Positions 47,170 to 55,966 of a stretch of DNA of 64,000 nt are shown piece by piece. The notes beneath the pieces were generated by a model. It saw nothing but the letters and a program-made list of their open reading frames with translations, was not told the origin of the DNA and did no database searches. The DNA comes from Candidatus Flexicrinis affinis (lineage in GTDB: Bacteria; Chloroflexota; Anaerolineae; Aggregatilineales; Phototrophicaceae), in NCBI GenBank assembly GCA_016716525.1, contig JADJWE010000002.1, positions 310,001-374,000 on the forward strand, in the 5' to 3' direction. Positions within the stretch are counted from its first letter, which is position 1, and the number at the start of each line of letters is the position of its first letter. The translations under genes and the position numbers were made by a program.

Positions 47170-48351
47170 ATGAGAATCCGTACTTGTCGGGTGCTCATCT
47201 TGATCGACCACTACCTGCCCGGAACGCGGTCGGGTGGACCTGTACGCACCATCAGCAATCTCGTGGAAGCTCTTGGTGACGTTATTGAGTTCAAGATCAT
47301 CACACGTGATCGCGATCTCGGCGACTCGAAGCCATATGATTCAGCAGGGCTTAGTCGCTGGCAACGCCTTGGTAGATCCAGTGTGCTTTATCTACCGCCA
47401 CGAGATCTTGTGCCGTGGCGAATCGTGAATCATATTCGAGCGACTACCCACGACGTCATACTATTGAACGGCGTTTTTCCGCCCAGTGTGCTCAGCGTAT
47501 TGTGGGGTCGAAGGTTTTTCTGGTCTACTGTCCCGGTGGTGGTGGCTCCACGCGGACACCTTGAAACGGGTGCTCTCAGCCTCAAGTCACGGAAAAAGAG
47601 ACTCTTCCTGCTCGCAGCACGGACGCTAGGAATCTACTCGAACGTCTTATGGCTTTGTGCATCGGAGTCAGAGAGGCAAGATGTGATCCGTGAGTTTGGA
47701 ACCCGAGTGAGACCTCGGATTGTCGTGATTCCCAATTTCGCTTGGAAAGCTCCCGAAGCCAAAATCGTGGGCCGCTCGCAAAAGATCAAGGGCGCGTTGA
47801 GAGTGGTCTTCCTGTCGCGAGTATCCCGAAAGAAGAACCTGACACTCGCATTGGATGTATTGAGTTCAGTTGCGGGCAATATTCAGTTCGACTTATACGG
47901 GCCGATCGAAGACGAAACCTACTGGTCGGAGTGCCGCGAGATGATCAAGCGTCTCCCAGCCGGAGTAGTCGTGAACCACAGGGGATCGGTCGAACCAGAC
48001 AAAGTAGGCACTGTATTGGCGCAGTATGACCTATTCATACTGCCAACGCTCGGCGAAAACTTCGGCCATGCGATCCTTGAGGCGCTATCTGCAGGATGCC
48101 CGGTTCTGATCAGCGATCGAACCCCGTGGAACGACGTGAACCAGCACGGCGCCGGATGGGCGCTTCCGCTCAACCAACCCGAGAAATTCCGCGAGGTCGT
48201 TCAAATGCTGGTCGATGCTGACGACGAAACGATGAGTAAATACCGTCAGAATGCTCTGAATTACGCCGCCGACTACCTCGCAAAGTCTACCGCCGTGGAC
48301 GACATGCGGAAGTTCCTCCTCGAAGTAGCCGCTTCAGGTCGACAATCGTGA
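47170..48351 (+). CDS. Glycosyltransferase family 4
   Basis: A 393-residue GT-B enzyme. ATG 47170 directly follows the previous stop and is preferred to GTG 47158. Motifs: YLPGTRSGGPVRTISNLVEA, VFLSRVSRKKNLTLALDVL and PTLGENFGHAILEALSAGCP, the donor-binding segment near residue 305. A 100-base gap follows before the carbamoyltransferase gene. The substrate is unknown. Confidence 0.9.
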   Translation: MRIRTCRVLILIDHYLPGTRSGGPVRTISNLVEALGDVIEFKIITRDRDLGDSKPYDSAGLSRWQRLGRSSVLYLPPRDLVPWRIVNHIRATTHDVILLNGVFPPSVLSVLWGRRFFWSTVPVVVAPRGHLETGALSLKSRKKRLFLLAARTLGIYSNVLWLCASESERQDVIREFGTRVRPRIVVIPNFAWKAPEAKIVGRSQKIKGALRVVFLSRVSRKKNLTLALDVLSSVAGNIQFDLYGPIEDETYWSECREMIKRLPAGVVVNHRGSVEPDKVGTVLAQYDLFILPTLGENFGHAILEALSAGCPVLISDRTPWNDVNQHGAGWALPLNQPEKFREVVQMLVDADDETMSKYRQNALNYAADYLAKSTAVDDMRKFLLEVAASGRQS

Positions 48352-48451
48352 ATCGACCCGGTTCGATCAGCCAGGCAGACCCCGAATTCGCGTCAGGAAA
48401 ACAGGTCTTGCGCGAACCCAATTGCCCAACACGACAGGAATATGACGGTCG

Positions 48452-50194
48452 ATGGCTGTAATTCTCGGAATCAATACGCACCACGCTGGATCATCTGCCG
48501 CGCTTGTCATCGACGGCGTGCCAGAAGCTGCTGTAGCGGAGGAGCGCCTCAACCGCGTCAAGTACTACGCTGGGTTTCCTCGCCAGAGTATCCTCAAGGT
48601 CATGGAAATGGCGGGTGTGCAGTTCCGTGATCTCGATTACGTAGCGCTCGGACGCGATGCCAGCGCGAACCTGAACAAGAAACTCGAATACGTGATCCGG
48701 AATCCGAGCAAACTGCTCAACCTCGTGCGAATTCGCGGCGCTCGCACCGCCCTTGGGGATTTGAAGAGTCTGATCGCAGCAGAGTGCGCCGTGCCTTTGA
48801 GTGAGCTCCGATTTGAGCAGATCAACGTCGAACACCACCTCGCTCACATCGCGAGCGCCTACTTCATCTCTCCTTGGGACTACGCCGCGGGCTTCAGCAT
48901 GGATGGCTCTGGAGATTTCGTGACCTGCATGTTGGCCGAATGCCGCGGACACGACATTCACGTCAAACAGCGCGTCTATGTCCCGCACTCGCTCGGTTCG
49001 CTGTATTCGATGGTCTGTCAGTTCATTGGCTATGGCAAGTACGGTGACGAGGGGAAGGTCATGGGCCTCGCGCCGTACGGACAACCGGCCTACCTGGACA
49101 CGTTCAGAGATATGGTGTCAGCGAACGGCAAAGGGTTCGAACTTAACCCTAAGTACTTCATGCCTTTCGGTTCAAATCAAGGTGTGGAGATGACCGAGAG
49201 CGGTGAGATGGAGGTCCTGCGACATTATGCGGACCACATGGTCGAGTTGTTCGGTCAGCCGCGCGCGCCGTACTCCGAGATCACCCAACGTGATATGGAT
49301 CTGGCGCACAGCCTACAAGCAGTGTTTGAAGATGTGTATATGCACATGCTCAACGCGCTCCACCAGATGGTGCCGTCGGATCGAGTCGTCATGGCGGGTG
49401 GCGCGGCTCTCAACAGCGTCGCTAATGGCAAGCTGTTTGAACATACGCCGTTCAAGGAGACGTGTATTCAACCTGCGGCGGGAGACGAAGGGCTCGCGCT
49501 TGGTGCGGCCCTTTACGTGAGCCAGTCCGTCCTTCGCGAGCAGAGCCGGTTCGTGATGACCAACTCGTATCTGGGACCGGAGTTCTCACGCACAGAAATG
49601 AAGGCCGCCCTCGACCGTGCCGGCGTGGAGTACCGAGAACTCACGCGAGACGACTTGCTTTCAGCAACCGCTGCCGAAATCGAGCAGGGAAACGTCGTCG
49701 GATGGTTTCAAGGGCGAATGGAATGGGGACCAAGGGCTCTTGGCAACCGGTCTATCTTGGCGCATCCCGGCCGCGGGGACATGAAAGACATCCTGAACGC
49801 CCGGATCAAGCGGCGTGAGTGGTTTCGGCCGTTTGCGCCGGTTGTGTTGGCTGAGCGTCAGAATGACATCTTCGAACACACGCATCCGTCGCCATTTATG
49901 CTACACGTGTATAAGATCAAGCCGGAATGGCGTGAGCGACTGGCTGCTGTGCGTCATATAGACGATACGGGGCGTCTCCAGACGGTCTCCCGGGACGAGA
50001 ATCCGCTGTACTACGACCTAGTAAAGATGTTTGGCGAACGAACCGGCATACCGGTACTGATCAACACGAGCTTCAACGAGAACGAGCCGATCATATGCAC
50101 GCCTGATGAGGCCGTCGACTGCTATTTGCGGACTCGCATGGACGTGCTTGTACTCGGTGACTTTTTCTGTGTGAAGCCACATGTCCACGTGTAA
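48452..50194 (+). CDS. NodU/CmcH-family carbamoyltransferase
   Basis: A 580-residue enzyme that transfers a carbamoyl group from carbamoyl phosphate to a hydroxyl, here probably of a sugar. The N-terminal Kae1-like domain starts VILGINTHHAGSSAALV, with metal-binding His in VEHHLAHIASAYF near residue 130, SMDGSGDF and YGDEGKVMGLAPYG. The C-terminal YrdC-like part ends with VLINTSFNENEPIICTPDEA. The stop overlaps the next gene by one base (TAATG). It suggests a carbamoylated glycan. Confidence 0.93.
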   Translation: MAVILGINTHHAGSSAALVIDGVPEAAVAEERLNRVKYYAGFPRQSILKVMEMAGVQFRDLDYVALGRDASANLNKKLEYVIRNPSKLLNLVRIRGARTALGDLKSLIAAECAVPLSELRFEQINVEHHLAHIASAYFISPWDYAAGFSMDGSGDFVTCMLAECRGHDIHVKQRVYVPHSLGSLYSMVCQFIGYGKYGDEGKVMGLAPYGQPAYLDTFRDMVSANGKGFELNPKYFMPFGSNQGVEMTESGEMEVLRHYADHMVELFGQPRAPYSEITQRDMDLAHSLQAVFEDVYMHMLNALHQMVPSDRVVMAGGAALNSVANGKLFEHTPFKETCIQPAAGDEGLALGAALYVSQSVLREQSRFVMTNSYLGPEFSRTEMKAALDRAGVEYRELTRDDLLSATAAEIEQGNVVGWFQGRMEWGPRALGNRSILAHPGRGDMKDILNARIKRREWFRPFAPVVLAERQNDIFEHTHPSPFMLHVYKIKPEWRERLAAVRHIDDTGRLQTVSRDENPLYYDLVKMFGERTGIPVLINTSFNENEPIICTPDEAVDCYLRTRMDVLVLGDFFCVKPHVHV

Positions 50195-51438
50195 TGCACT
50201 CGCGTGACTGCGTGACTGCGGCCTCCGGCGTACCCCGGCTGATCGTCATCAGCCAAGTTGTCTCTGACAACTTTGTTGATTGGCTGAGATCGTACGCACG
50301 TGTCGAGGGGCCGGTCGAACTCTGGACTGGGTCAACATGTTATCCCGGTGGAGCACCGATACGTGTACGGCCCATGCCGCGTTACGATCGATCATCGAAG
50401 GGCGCGCGGCTGGCGAAATGGCTTCACTTCACGATAGTGGCAGGGTGGCAACTGCTTAGGGCACCGCGCAGAGTATCGGTCTTGGCGATTACCAATCCCC
50501 CCCTGATGCCACTTATGCTGGTGGTTTTCCACGCTGTTTTGGGCCGCAGGTACGGTGTCATCGAGTACGACATCTATCCGCAGATAATGGCGGCGATGGG
50601 GTTGGTACGCGGAAATGGGTTCGTGTATCGCATTTGGTGGCGTTGGCACGCGTGGGCGTTGATGCGCGCTAATATTGTGATCGCCATCGCGGACGAGATG
50701 GCAGACGAACTGCGCTCCATGGTGAGGACAGGGTCTGTGAATCTTGTCACTGTGCCGACATGGACCGATACGGACCGTATCCGACCAATACCCCGAACCG
50801 AGAATCCGTTCGTCAGGTCGCTCGGCCTCGAAACCGACCTGTGCATCATCTATTCGGGTAATCTGGGTGAGACACATGCGATCGAAACGATTGTGGAGAT
50901 TGCGGGTAGACTCATCGCCCGTACACATATCCGATTTGTTGTCATTGGCGATGGTTCAAAGCGGCCAATTGTTGAGGACGCGATCGAATCAGGGCGGGCA
51001 CCCAACATCACGCTGTTACCGCCACAGGAATCGGCTGTATTCCCTCTAGCGCTGGCCAGTGCCGACATCGCGTTCGTGACTCTCGCGGACGGCTATGAGC
51101 GACTGTCGCTGCCGAGCAAGACGTACGACATGATGGCGGCAGGCTGCGCGATCATTGGAATCAGTCCGTCATCAAGCGGACTGGCCCAGCTTCTCGAAAC
51201 TCATGCCGTCGGCCGCAACTTCGAGCCAAGCCAAGTTACTGACATCGTGGCGTGGATCGAAGAGATTGCGGGGAACCGGTCCACGCTGGAGGTTCATCGG
51301 CGCGCTGCCCGTAATGCCGCGGAGGCACACTTTGGCGCTACAGTCTGCCAGCCTGCGATGACACGGGCCATCAGTAGAATCTGGCCCATACTTAGGCCTA
51401 GGGACAAGAAGCGAAACGGGTTGGCGGGGCAGAGGTGA
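50194..51438 (+). CDS. Glycosyltransferase family 4 (WcaI-like)
   Basis: A 414-residue GT-B enzyme with an N-terminal half carrying hydrophobic stretches (ITNPPLMPLMLVVFHAVLG) and a donor domain with IIYSGNLGETHAIETIVEIA and SLPSKTYDMMAAGCAIIGIS, the ExxxxxE-like segment. This layout resembles WcaI and related enzymes of colanic-acid type clusters. The start overlaps the previous stop and the end overlaps the next gene by four bases. Confidence 0.88.
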   Translation: MHSRDCVTAASGVPRLIVISQVVSDNFVDWLRSYARVEGPVELWTGSTCYPGGAPIRVRPMPRYDRSSKGARLAKWLHFTIVAGWQLLRAPRRVSVLAITNPPLMPLMLVVFHAVLGRRYGVIEYDIYPQIMAAMGLVRGNGFVYRIWWRWHAWALMRANIVIAIADEMADELRSMVRTGSVNLVTVPTWTDTDRIRPIPRTENPFVRSLGLETDLCIIYSGNLGETHAIETIVEIAGRLIARTHIRFVVIGDGSKRPIVEDAIESGRAPNITLLPPQESAVFPLALASADIAFVTLADGYERLSLPSKTYDMMAAGCAIIGISPSSSGLAQLLETHAVGRNFEPSQVTDIVAWIEEIAGNRSTLEVHRRAARNAAEAHFGATVCQPAMTRAISRIWPILRPRDKKRNGLAGQR

Positions 51439-52094
51439 AATCGAAAGCGGTACGGACTCGAGTTCATCTTCTGAAACGACTGCTCGATCTGGTCCTTTCC
51501 TCAATAGGATTAGTCGTGCTGTCGCCTCTCGTTGCGATTCTTTCGCTAATGATCGCAATCCGTCTCGGCCGGCCGATCCTCTTCACCCAACAGCGCCCCG
51601 GACTGCACGGAAAGTCGTTCAAGATCTACAAGTTTCGCACCATGACCGATACGCGCGATGCAGACGGGAATCTCCTGCCCGATGGCGAACGCCTCACGCG
51701 GTTCGGGCGCTACCTACGATCCACGAGCCTCGACGAGTTGCCGGAGCTGCTTAATGTCCTCAAGGGCGACATGAGTCTGGTCGGACCGCGTCCGCTGCTG
51801 ATGCATTATCTGGACCTGTACACGCCAGAGCAGGCGCGGCGTCATGAGGTCAAGCCGGGAATCACGGGCTGGGCGCAGATCAACGGACGCAATGCGATCA
51901 GTTGGGAAGACAAGTTCAAGCTGGACGTTTGGTACGTCGACAATTGGTCGCTGTGGCTGGACATCCGTATCCTCGCGCTGACGGTGTGGAAGGTGATTCG
52001 CCGCGAAGGGATCAGTGGCCAAGGAGAGGCGACGGTCAAGTACTTCCAGGGACAAGGACAAGTGGAACGGAAAGACGAACAATGGTTGAGTTGA
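51435..52094 (+). CDS. Phosphoglycosyl transferase (PglC-like)
   Basis: A 219-residue monotopic enzyme that moves a sugar-1-phosphate from a UDP-sugar onto undecaprenyl phosphate, the first membrane step of glycan assembly. A re-entrant hydrophobic helix lies at about 13-40, then FTQQRPGLHGKSFKIYKFRT, the Asp-Glu dyad in TSLDELPELLNVLKGDMSLV and GPRPLL. The end has the PglC-like FKLDVWYVDNWSLWLDIRI. The GTG start overlaps the previous stop by four bases. Together with the next two genes it suggests the first sugar is an amino sugar, but its identity is open. Confidence 0.92.
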   Translation: MKSKAVRTRVHLLKRLLDLVLSSIGLVVLSPLVAILSLMIAIRLGRPILFTQQRPGLHGKSFKIYKFRTMTDTRDADGNLLPDGERLTRFGRYLRSTSLDELPELLNVLKGDMSLVGPRPLLMHYLDLYTPEQARRHEVKPGITGWAQINGRNAISWEDKFKLDVWYVDNWSLWLDIRILALTVWKVIRREGISGQGEATVKYFQGQGQVERKDEQWLS

Positions 52095-52852
52095 AGGTCA
52101 TCTATGCCGGCGATCGCGATATCAGCGTATGGGTGCTGGAATACCTAATCTCAGCCGGTACTCGGCCAGTTGCGCTACTGATACCCAGTGAAGATCGCGC
52201 CAGCCACACGCGTGACTTACGTTCACTGTGTTCCCATCTGCCTCCTAACGCGATCATGGAAGGAAAACGATTCCGCGAGCAAGCCAGTGTGGAGTATCTA
52301 GAGGCACTGGCGCCCGATCTGATCATTTCGGTTCATTTCCCATACGTAGTGCCAATAGAGGTATTGTCGATACCACGTATCGGCGCGCTTAACCTGCATC
52401 CAGCCTTTCTACCCTACAACCGAGGATGGCATACGCCGTCTTGGGCGCTTCTGGAGGAGACGCCAATCGGTGCGACACTCCATTTCATGGACACGGGGGT
52501 CGACACAGGGGATATTGTCCACCAACGCGAATATCAGCCTTCGCCTGCCGACACCGCGCATACACTGTATAAGAAGCTACGAAAGCTGGAACTGGATGTC
52601 TTCGTTGAGGTCTGGCCCTCCATCGCTGACGGCAGGTTTCAACGGCGGAAACAGGTCGGAGCAGGTACCGTACATCGCCGAAGTGAACTCTTCGATCCCG
52701 CGGTTCAGGAACTCGCGCTTGACGAGTCGTACCCTGTCCGGTCGCTCCTGCGGCGCCTGCGCGCACTGACGACCAATGACATCAAGGAATCCGCGTATTT
52801 CCGCGAAGATGGAAAGACCTATCGGGTCCAAGTGAGCATTGCCGAGGAGTGA
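52082..52852 (+). CDS. Sugar N-formyltransferase-like protein
   Basis: A 256-residue formyltransferase of the methionyl-tRNA formyltransferase fold. The catalytic Asn-His-Asp set is visible: ALNLHPAFLPYNRGW and, about 35 residues on, HFMDTGVDTGDIV. I chose ATG 52082, which overlaps the previous gene by 13 bases; family members open VIYAGDRDIS-like at this place. It is too short for a housekeeping Fmt and lies next to an amino-sugar aminotransferase gene, so it would N-formylate an amino sugar with formyl-tetrahydrofolate. Confidence 0.85.
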   Translation: MVELKVIYAGDRDISVWVLEYLISAGTRPVALLIPSEDRASHTRDLRSLCSHLPPNAIMEGKRFREQASVEYLEALAPDLIISVHFPYVVPIEVLSIPRIGALNLHPAFLPYNRGWHTPSWALLEETPIGATLHFMDTGVDTGDIVHQREYQPSPADTAHTLYKKLRKLELDVFVEVWPSIADGRFQRRKQVGAGTVHRRSELFDPAVQELALDESYPVRSLLRRLRALTTNDIKESAYFREDGKTYRVQVSIAEE

Positions 52853-52927
52853 TCGTCGGGTTCAGCTTGAGTACCTCAAGATGATCTACTACTGGATTGC
52901 CTACGGCGTCTGGTCGGGTTGAGTCGC

Positions 52928-54055
52928 GTGACTGACCGAATCTACCTCTCTCCACCCCACATGTCGGGCGCTGAGCTGGAGCTCGTCACGCAGGCATTCG
53001 CCGACAATTGGATCGCGCCGGCGGGGCCGCACTTGGCCGAGTTTGAACGCCAGTTCTGTGCCCTCACTGGCGCGAAGCACGCCATAGCCCTGTCGTCCGG
53101 GACCGCGGCGATTCATCTGGCGCTGCTCGTCCTTGGCGTCCAGCCGGGCGATGAAGTGCTAGTCTCCACGCTGACGTTTTCCGGCAGCGTCAACCCGATC
53201 CTGTATGTCGGAGCCAAGCCGGTCTTCATAGACAGCGAAGAGCATTCGTGGAATATGGATCCGAACCTGCTCGCCGAGGCGATCCGCGCGCGTGCCGCAC
53301 GAGGGAAGCTCCCCGCAGCGGTGATGCCGGTCCATCTCTACGGGCAATCGGCGGACATCGGGCCAATCCTTGACGTGGCCGAACGATATGAAACTCCGGT
53401 CATCGAGGATGCCGCTGAAGCGCTAGGTGCAAGCTATCGAGGGCGTCATCCGGGGACGTTCGGACGTCTCGGTGCATTCTCCTTCAACGGGAACAAGATC
53501 ATCACGACATCGGGCGGCGGTATGCTAGTGTCGAACGACAAGGCGCTAATCGATCACGCGCGAAAACTGTCGACACAGGCACGTGAACCCGTTCCGCATT
53601 ACGAACACACCGAGATCGGTTACAACTATCGCCTGAGCAATGTGCTAGCGGCGATCGGATGCGGTCAGCTGACCGTGCTTGAAGACCGCGTGCGACGCAA
53701 GCGCGAGATCTACGAATTCTACCGGGAGCGGTTGAGTGACCTGCCGGGATTGACCTTTGTCGATGAAATGCCCTACGGCCGCCACACGCGATGGCTGACC
53801 GTCATGCTGGTTGATCCGGCACAATTCGGGGCTAACCGCGAACAAATCCGGCTCCACCTCGAGAGCCACAACATCGAGTCGCGGCCACTGTGGAAGCCAA
53901 TGCACCTTCAGCCTGTATTCCGGGATTACGAGGTCGTAGGAGGTTCCGTTGCCGAGTCGTTGTTCGAACGCGGTCTGTGCCTGCCTTCCGGCACGGCGTT
54001 GACCAACGAACAGCTCGATCGGATCGTGTCGGCGATACGTGAGATGAGGAATTAG
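52928..54055 (+). CDS. DegT/DnrJ-family sugar aminotransferase
   Basis: A 375-residue PLP enzyme that converts a nucleotide-linked keto sugar to an amino sugar. Motifs: ALSSGTAAIHLALLVLGVQP, VIEDAAEALGASYRGRHPG and the PLP Lys in FSFNGNKIITTSGGGML near residue 185, with EIGYNYRLSNVLAAIG. GTG 52928 gives the usual start; TTG 52919 is the alternative. Its partner is the adjacent N-formyltransferase gene. The 4,6-dehydratase that would supply its substrate is not in the window. Confidence 0.93.
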   Translation: MTDRIYLSPPHMSGAELELVTQAFADNWIAPAGPHLAEFERQFCALTGAKHAIALSSGTAAIHLALLVLGVQPGDEVLVSTLTFSGSVNPILYVGAKPVFIDSEEHSWNMDPNLLAEAIRARAARGKLPAAVMPVHLYGQSADIGPILDVAERYETPVIEDAAEALGASYRGRHPGTFGRLGAFSFNGNKIITTSGGGMLVSNDKALIDHARKLSTQAREPVPHYEHTEIGYNYRLSNVLAAIGCGQLTVLEDRVRRKREIYEFYRERLSDLPGLTFVDEMPYGRHTRWLTVMLVDPAQFGANREQIRLHLESHNIESRPLWKPMHLQPVFRDYEVVGGSVAESLFERGLCLPSGTALTNEQLDRIVSAIREMRN

Positions 54056-54098
54056 CAGGGCGCCATCGTCCTAAGCCGCGCAACCGCTTCAGGTGTGA

Positions 54099-54497
54099 TC
54101 ATGCCTCGGTGTGAGTAAACTTCATCCGCCGAACTACCCACAACCCCACCCCTACCCCAACGCAATGCGCGGCGAAGTCGAGCACTGTGGCGCCGCGTGA
54201 GGGAATCCACAGTTGGGCGAGCTCCAATGCCGCGCCGAGCGCCACCACCAGCACGCACGTCAGCACGAGCGCACGCTGAACGCCCAGAAAGGGTCGCAGC
54301 GCGCCGAATACCAACACCGTCTCGACGAACGCCATAAACAGATGCCCGAGCGCATCGGTCAGCTCACTCGCTCCGAACGCGGTAGACAGATCATCCGCCA
54401 GCGACGCTTGTCCGGGTGAAAGCATCAGGAAAACGAACAACGCGGTCCATGCCACCGCTGCGGCGATTCGAATAGGGACGGGTATACGATCGATCAT
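54099..54497 (-). CDS. VanZ-like membrane protein
   Basis: A 132-residue protein with four hydrophobic segments (about 10-28, 45-65, 70-95, 100-120) and the VanZ-type SELTDALGHLFMAFVE and ALELAQLWIPSRGATVLDFA. I use ATG 54497, near the family-like start MIDRIPV. It is convergent with the aminotransferase gene and stands alone. VanZ proteins are linked to glycopeptide tolerance in one case; here the role is unknown. Confidence 0.85.
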   Translation of the reverse strand: MIDRIPVPIRIAAAVAWTALFVFLMLSPGQASLADDLSTAFGASELTDALGHLFMAFVETVLVFGALRPFLGVQRALVLTCVLVVALGAALELAQLWIPSRGATVLDFAAHCVGVGVGLWVVRRMKFTHTEA

Positions 54498-54661
54498 GAG
54501 CCCGATTGTACGCCACAACGGCATGCACCACCCCCCGCATCACATCCCCTGAGCCACCGCCTGCAATACTGCCGGTCACGTGATCGACGCCTTCGAATCC
54601 CCAACTGACATAATCCCATACACCATACCAACGTCCGCGCCTTGCCCGAGACGGATGGGCA

Positions 54662-54690
54662 TTGCTTGCGGCCCTCACATTTGTTACAAT
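54662..54690 (+). promoter_or_regulatory. Candidate promoter of the lasso cluster
   Basis: TTGCTT (54662-54667) and TACAAT (54685-54690) separated by 17 bases, just upstream of the 5' piece of the broken PqqD-like gene. The -10 matches well, the -35 only in the TTG. Confidence 0.35.
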
Positions 54691-54763
54691 CAATATTATG
54701 GTGCGGCGCGAATTGTCATCGACTAAGCCGCGACAAGTCACTCTACTGAGTCGCGGTGCGCTC

Positions 54764-54781
54764 ATGATCTCCATCCTCACC
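54764..54781 (+). pseudogene. 5' fragment of PqqD-like (lasso B1) gene
   Basis: Encodes MISILT, the first six residues of the PqqD-like protein whose other part lies at 57663-57929. An IS3 element has inserted after it and duplicated CACC (54778-54781 and 57659-57662). An ATG at 54698 in the same frame could be an alternative start. Confidence 0.8.
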
Positions 54782-54800
54782 GGTAACCACCCCGTAGTTG

Positions 54801-55649
54801 CTACCAGTCAAAAGTGGAGTCTGGCGTGGCCGATGCGGCGTACTGAGCAGGGGGTAGCCCACCGAGTGCGTCGTGCGGCCGGTCGTGATTGTAGCGGGCG
54901 ATCCATTCGTCGGTCAGTTGGCGCACCTCCTTGAGCGAGCGAAACAGATGCATATCCAGCACTTCCTCGCGATAGGTCCGGTTGAAGCGCTCGATAAACG
55001 CGTTCTGGGCGGGCTTGCCGGGCTCGATGTAATCGATCTCCACGCCGTGCCGCTGAGCCCAGTCCGTCAGCAGACCGGAGAGGAACTCGGGGCCGTTGTC
55101 GACCCGGATCCGCAGCGGGTAGCCGTGCCACGCCGCCAGCCGATCCAGCACCCGCATCAGTCGCAGCGTGGGCAGCGAGGTGTCGATTTCGATGGCCAGC
55201 ACCGCCCGGTTGAAGTCGTCGATGATGTTGAGGGTGCGAAAGCGCTGGCCGCTGACCAGCGTGTCGTGCATGAAGTCCAGCGACCAGCAGGCGTTGGCCC
55301 GAAGCGGAACCGTCAGCCGCTGCGGAGACCGCTTGGGCAGCCGCTTGCGCCGTCGCACACGCAGGTTGAGTTTCATCGCACAGTACACCCGATACACCCG
55401 TTTGTGATTGATCCGATGGCCGTGGTTGCGCAACCATCCATACACCTTGCCGAACCCCCAGCGCGGATGGCGGTTGACCACCTGCCGCATGAGCTGCGTC
55501 AAGGCCGCGTCGTCGCGCGCCTTGCGTCGGTAACGATGGGTCGAACGGTGCAGTCCCACGATCCGGCACGCCCGCCGCTGGCTGAGCGTGTGCTCCGCCT
55601 GCGCTTCGTCGGCCAGCTCGCGTCGCCGTTCGACCGTTACAGCTTTTTT
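54801..55649 (-). CDS. IS3 transposase orfB (DDE integrase)
   Basis: The catalytic part of the IS3 transposase, read in the -1 frame from orfA at the slippery site near 55643-55649. It has HTH_21-like QRRACRIVGLHRSTHRYRRK, and the rve core with DDE residues: WSLDFMHD, RVDNGPEFLSG and NAFIERFNRTYREEVLD. About 282 residues after the frameshift. No start codon is evident, so it is made as OrfAB fusion. The frame is intact, so the element may be active apart from the ISL3 insertion near its right end. Confidence 0.93.
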   Translation of the reverse strand, partial: KKAVTVERRRELADEAQAEHTLSQRRACRIVGLHRSTHRYRRKARDDAALTQLMRQVVNRHPRWGFGKVYGWLRNHGHRINHKRVYRVYCAMKLNLRVRRRKRLPKRSPQRLTVPLRANACWSLDFMHDTLVSGQRFRTLNIIDDFNRAVLAIEIDTSLPTLRLMRVLDRLAAWHGYPLRIRVDNGPEFLSGLLTDWAQRHGVEIDYIEPGKPAQNAFIERFNRTYREEVLDMHLFRSLKEVRQLTDEWIARYNHDRPHDALGGLPPAQYAASATPDSTFDW

Positions 55650-55903
55650 TCGACGATCTCCTTCAGAATCTGATGATCCAGGCTCAGCTCCGCGTACATC
55701 CGCTTCAGCCGCCGGTTCTCCTCTTCCAGCTCGCGCAGCCGCTTGATGTCGGCGGCGCTCATCCCGCCGTACTTGGCCTTCCAGTTGTAGAAGGTCGAGT
55801 CGCTGATGCCGTGCTCGCGACACACCTCGGCCGTCGTCTGCCCGGCTTCCGCCTGTTTGAGGATCTTGAGAATCTGGGTCTCGCTGAACCGCGATTTCTT
55901 CAT
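55637..55903 (-). CDS. IS3 transposase orfA
   Basis: An 88-residue HTH_Tnp_1 protein: KKSRFSETQILKILKQAEAG, VCREHGISDSTFYNWKAKYG, then a leucine-zipper-like LEEENRRLKRMYAELSLDHQ. The start ATG 55903 is preceded by GGAG. It ends GAA AAA AAG CTG TAA; the A AAA AAG heptamer is the classic -1 ribosomal slip site, giving OrfAB. Confidence 0.93.
   Translation of the reverse strand: MKKSRFSETQILKILKQAEAGQTTAEVCREHGISDSTFYNWKAKYGGMSAADIKRLRELEEENRRLKRMYAELSLDHQILKEIVEKKL
55643..55649 (-). promoter_or_regulatory. -1 frameshift slippery heptamer
   Basis: Reading on the minus strand, A AAA AAG in the orfA frame, just before the orfA stop. Slippage leads into orfB. This is the standard expression route of IS3 transposases. 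Confidence 0.85.
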
Positions 55904-55966
55904 GGGAAAGCTCCTGTTTGGTCTCAGTCTACCGGAACTCTCCACTTTTCACTGGTCGTCTTTTCG

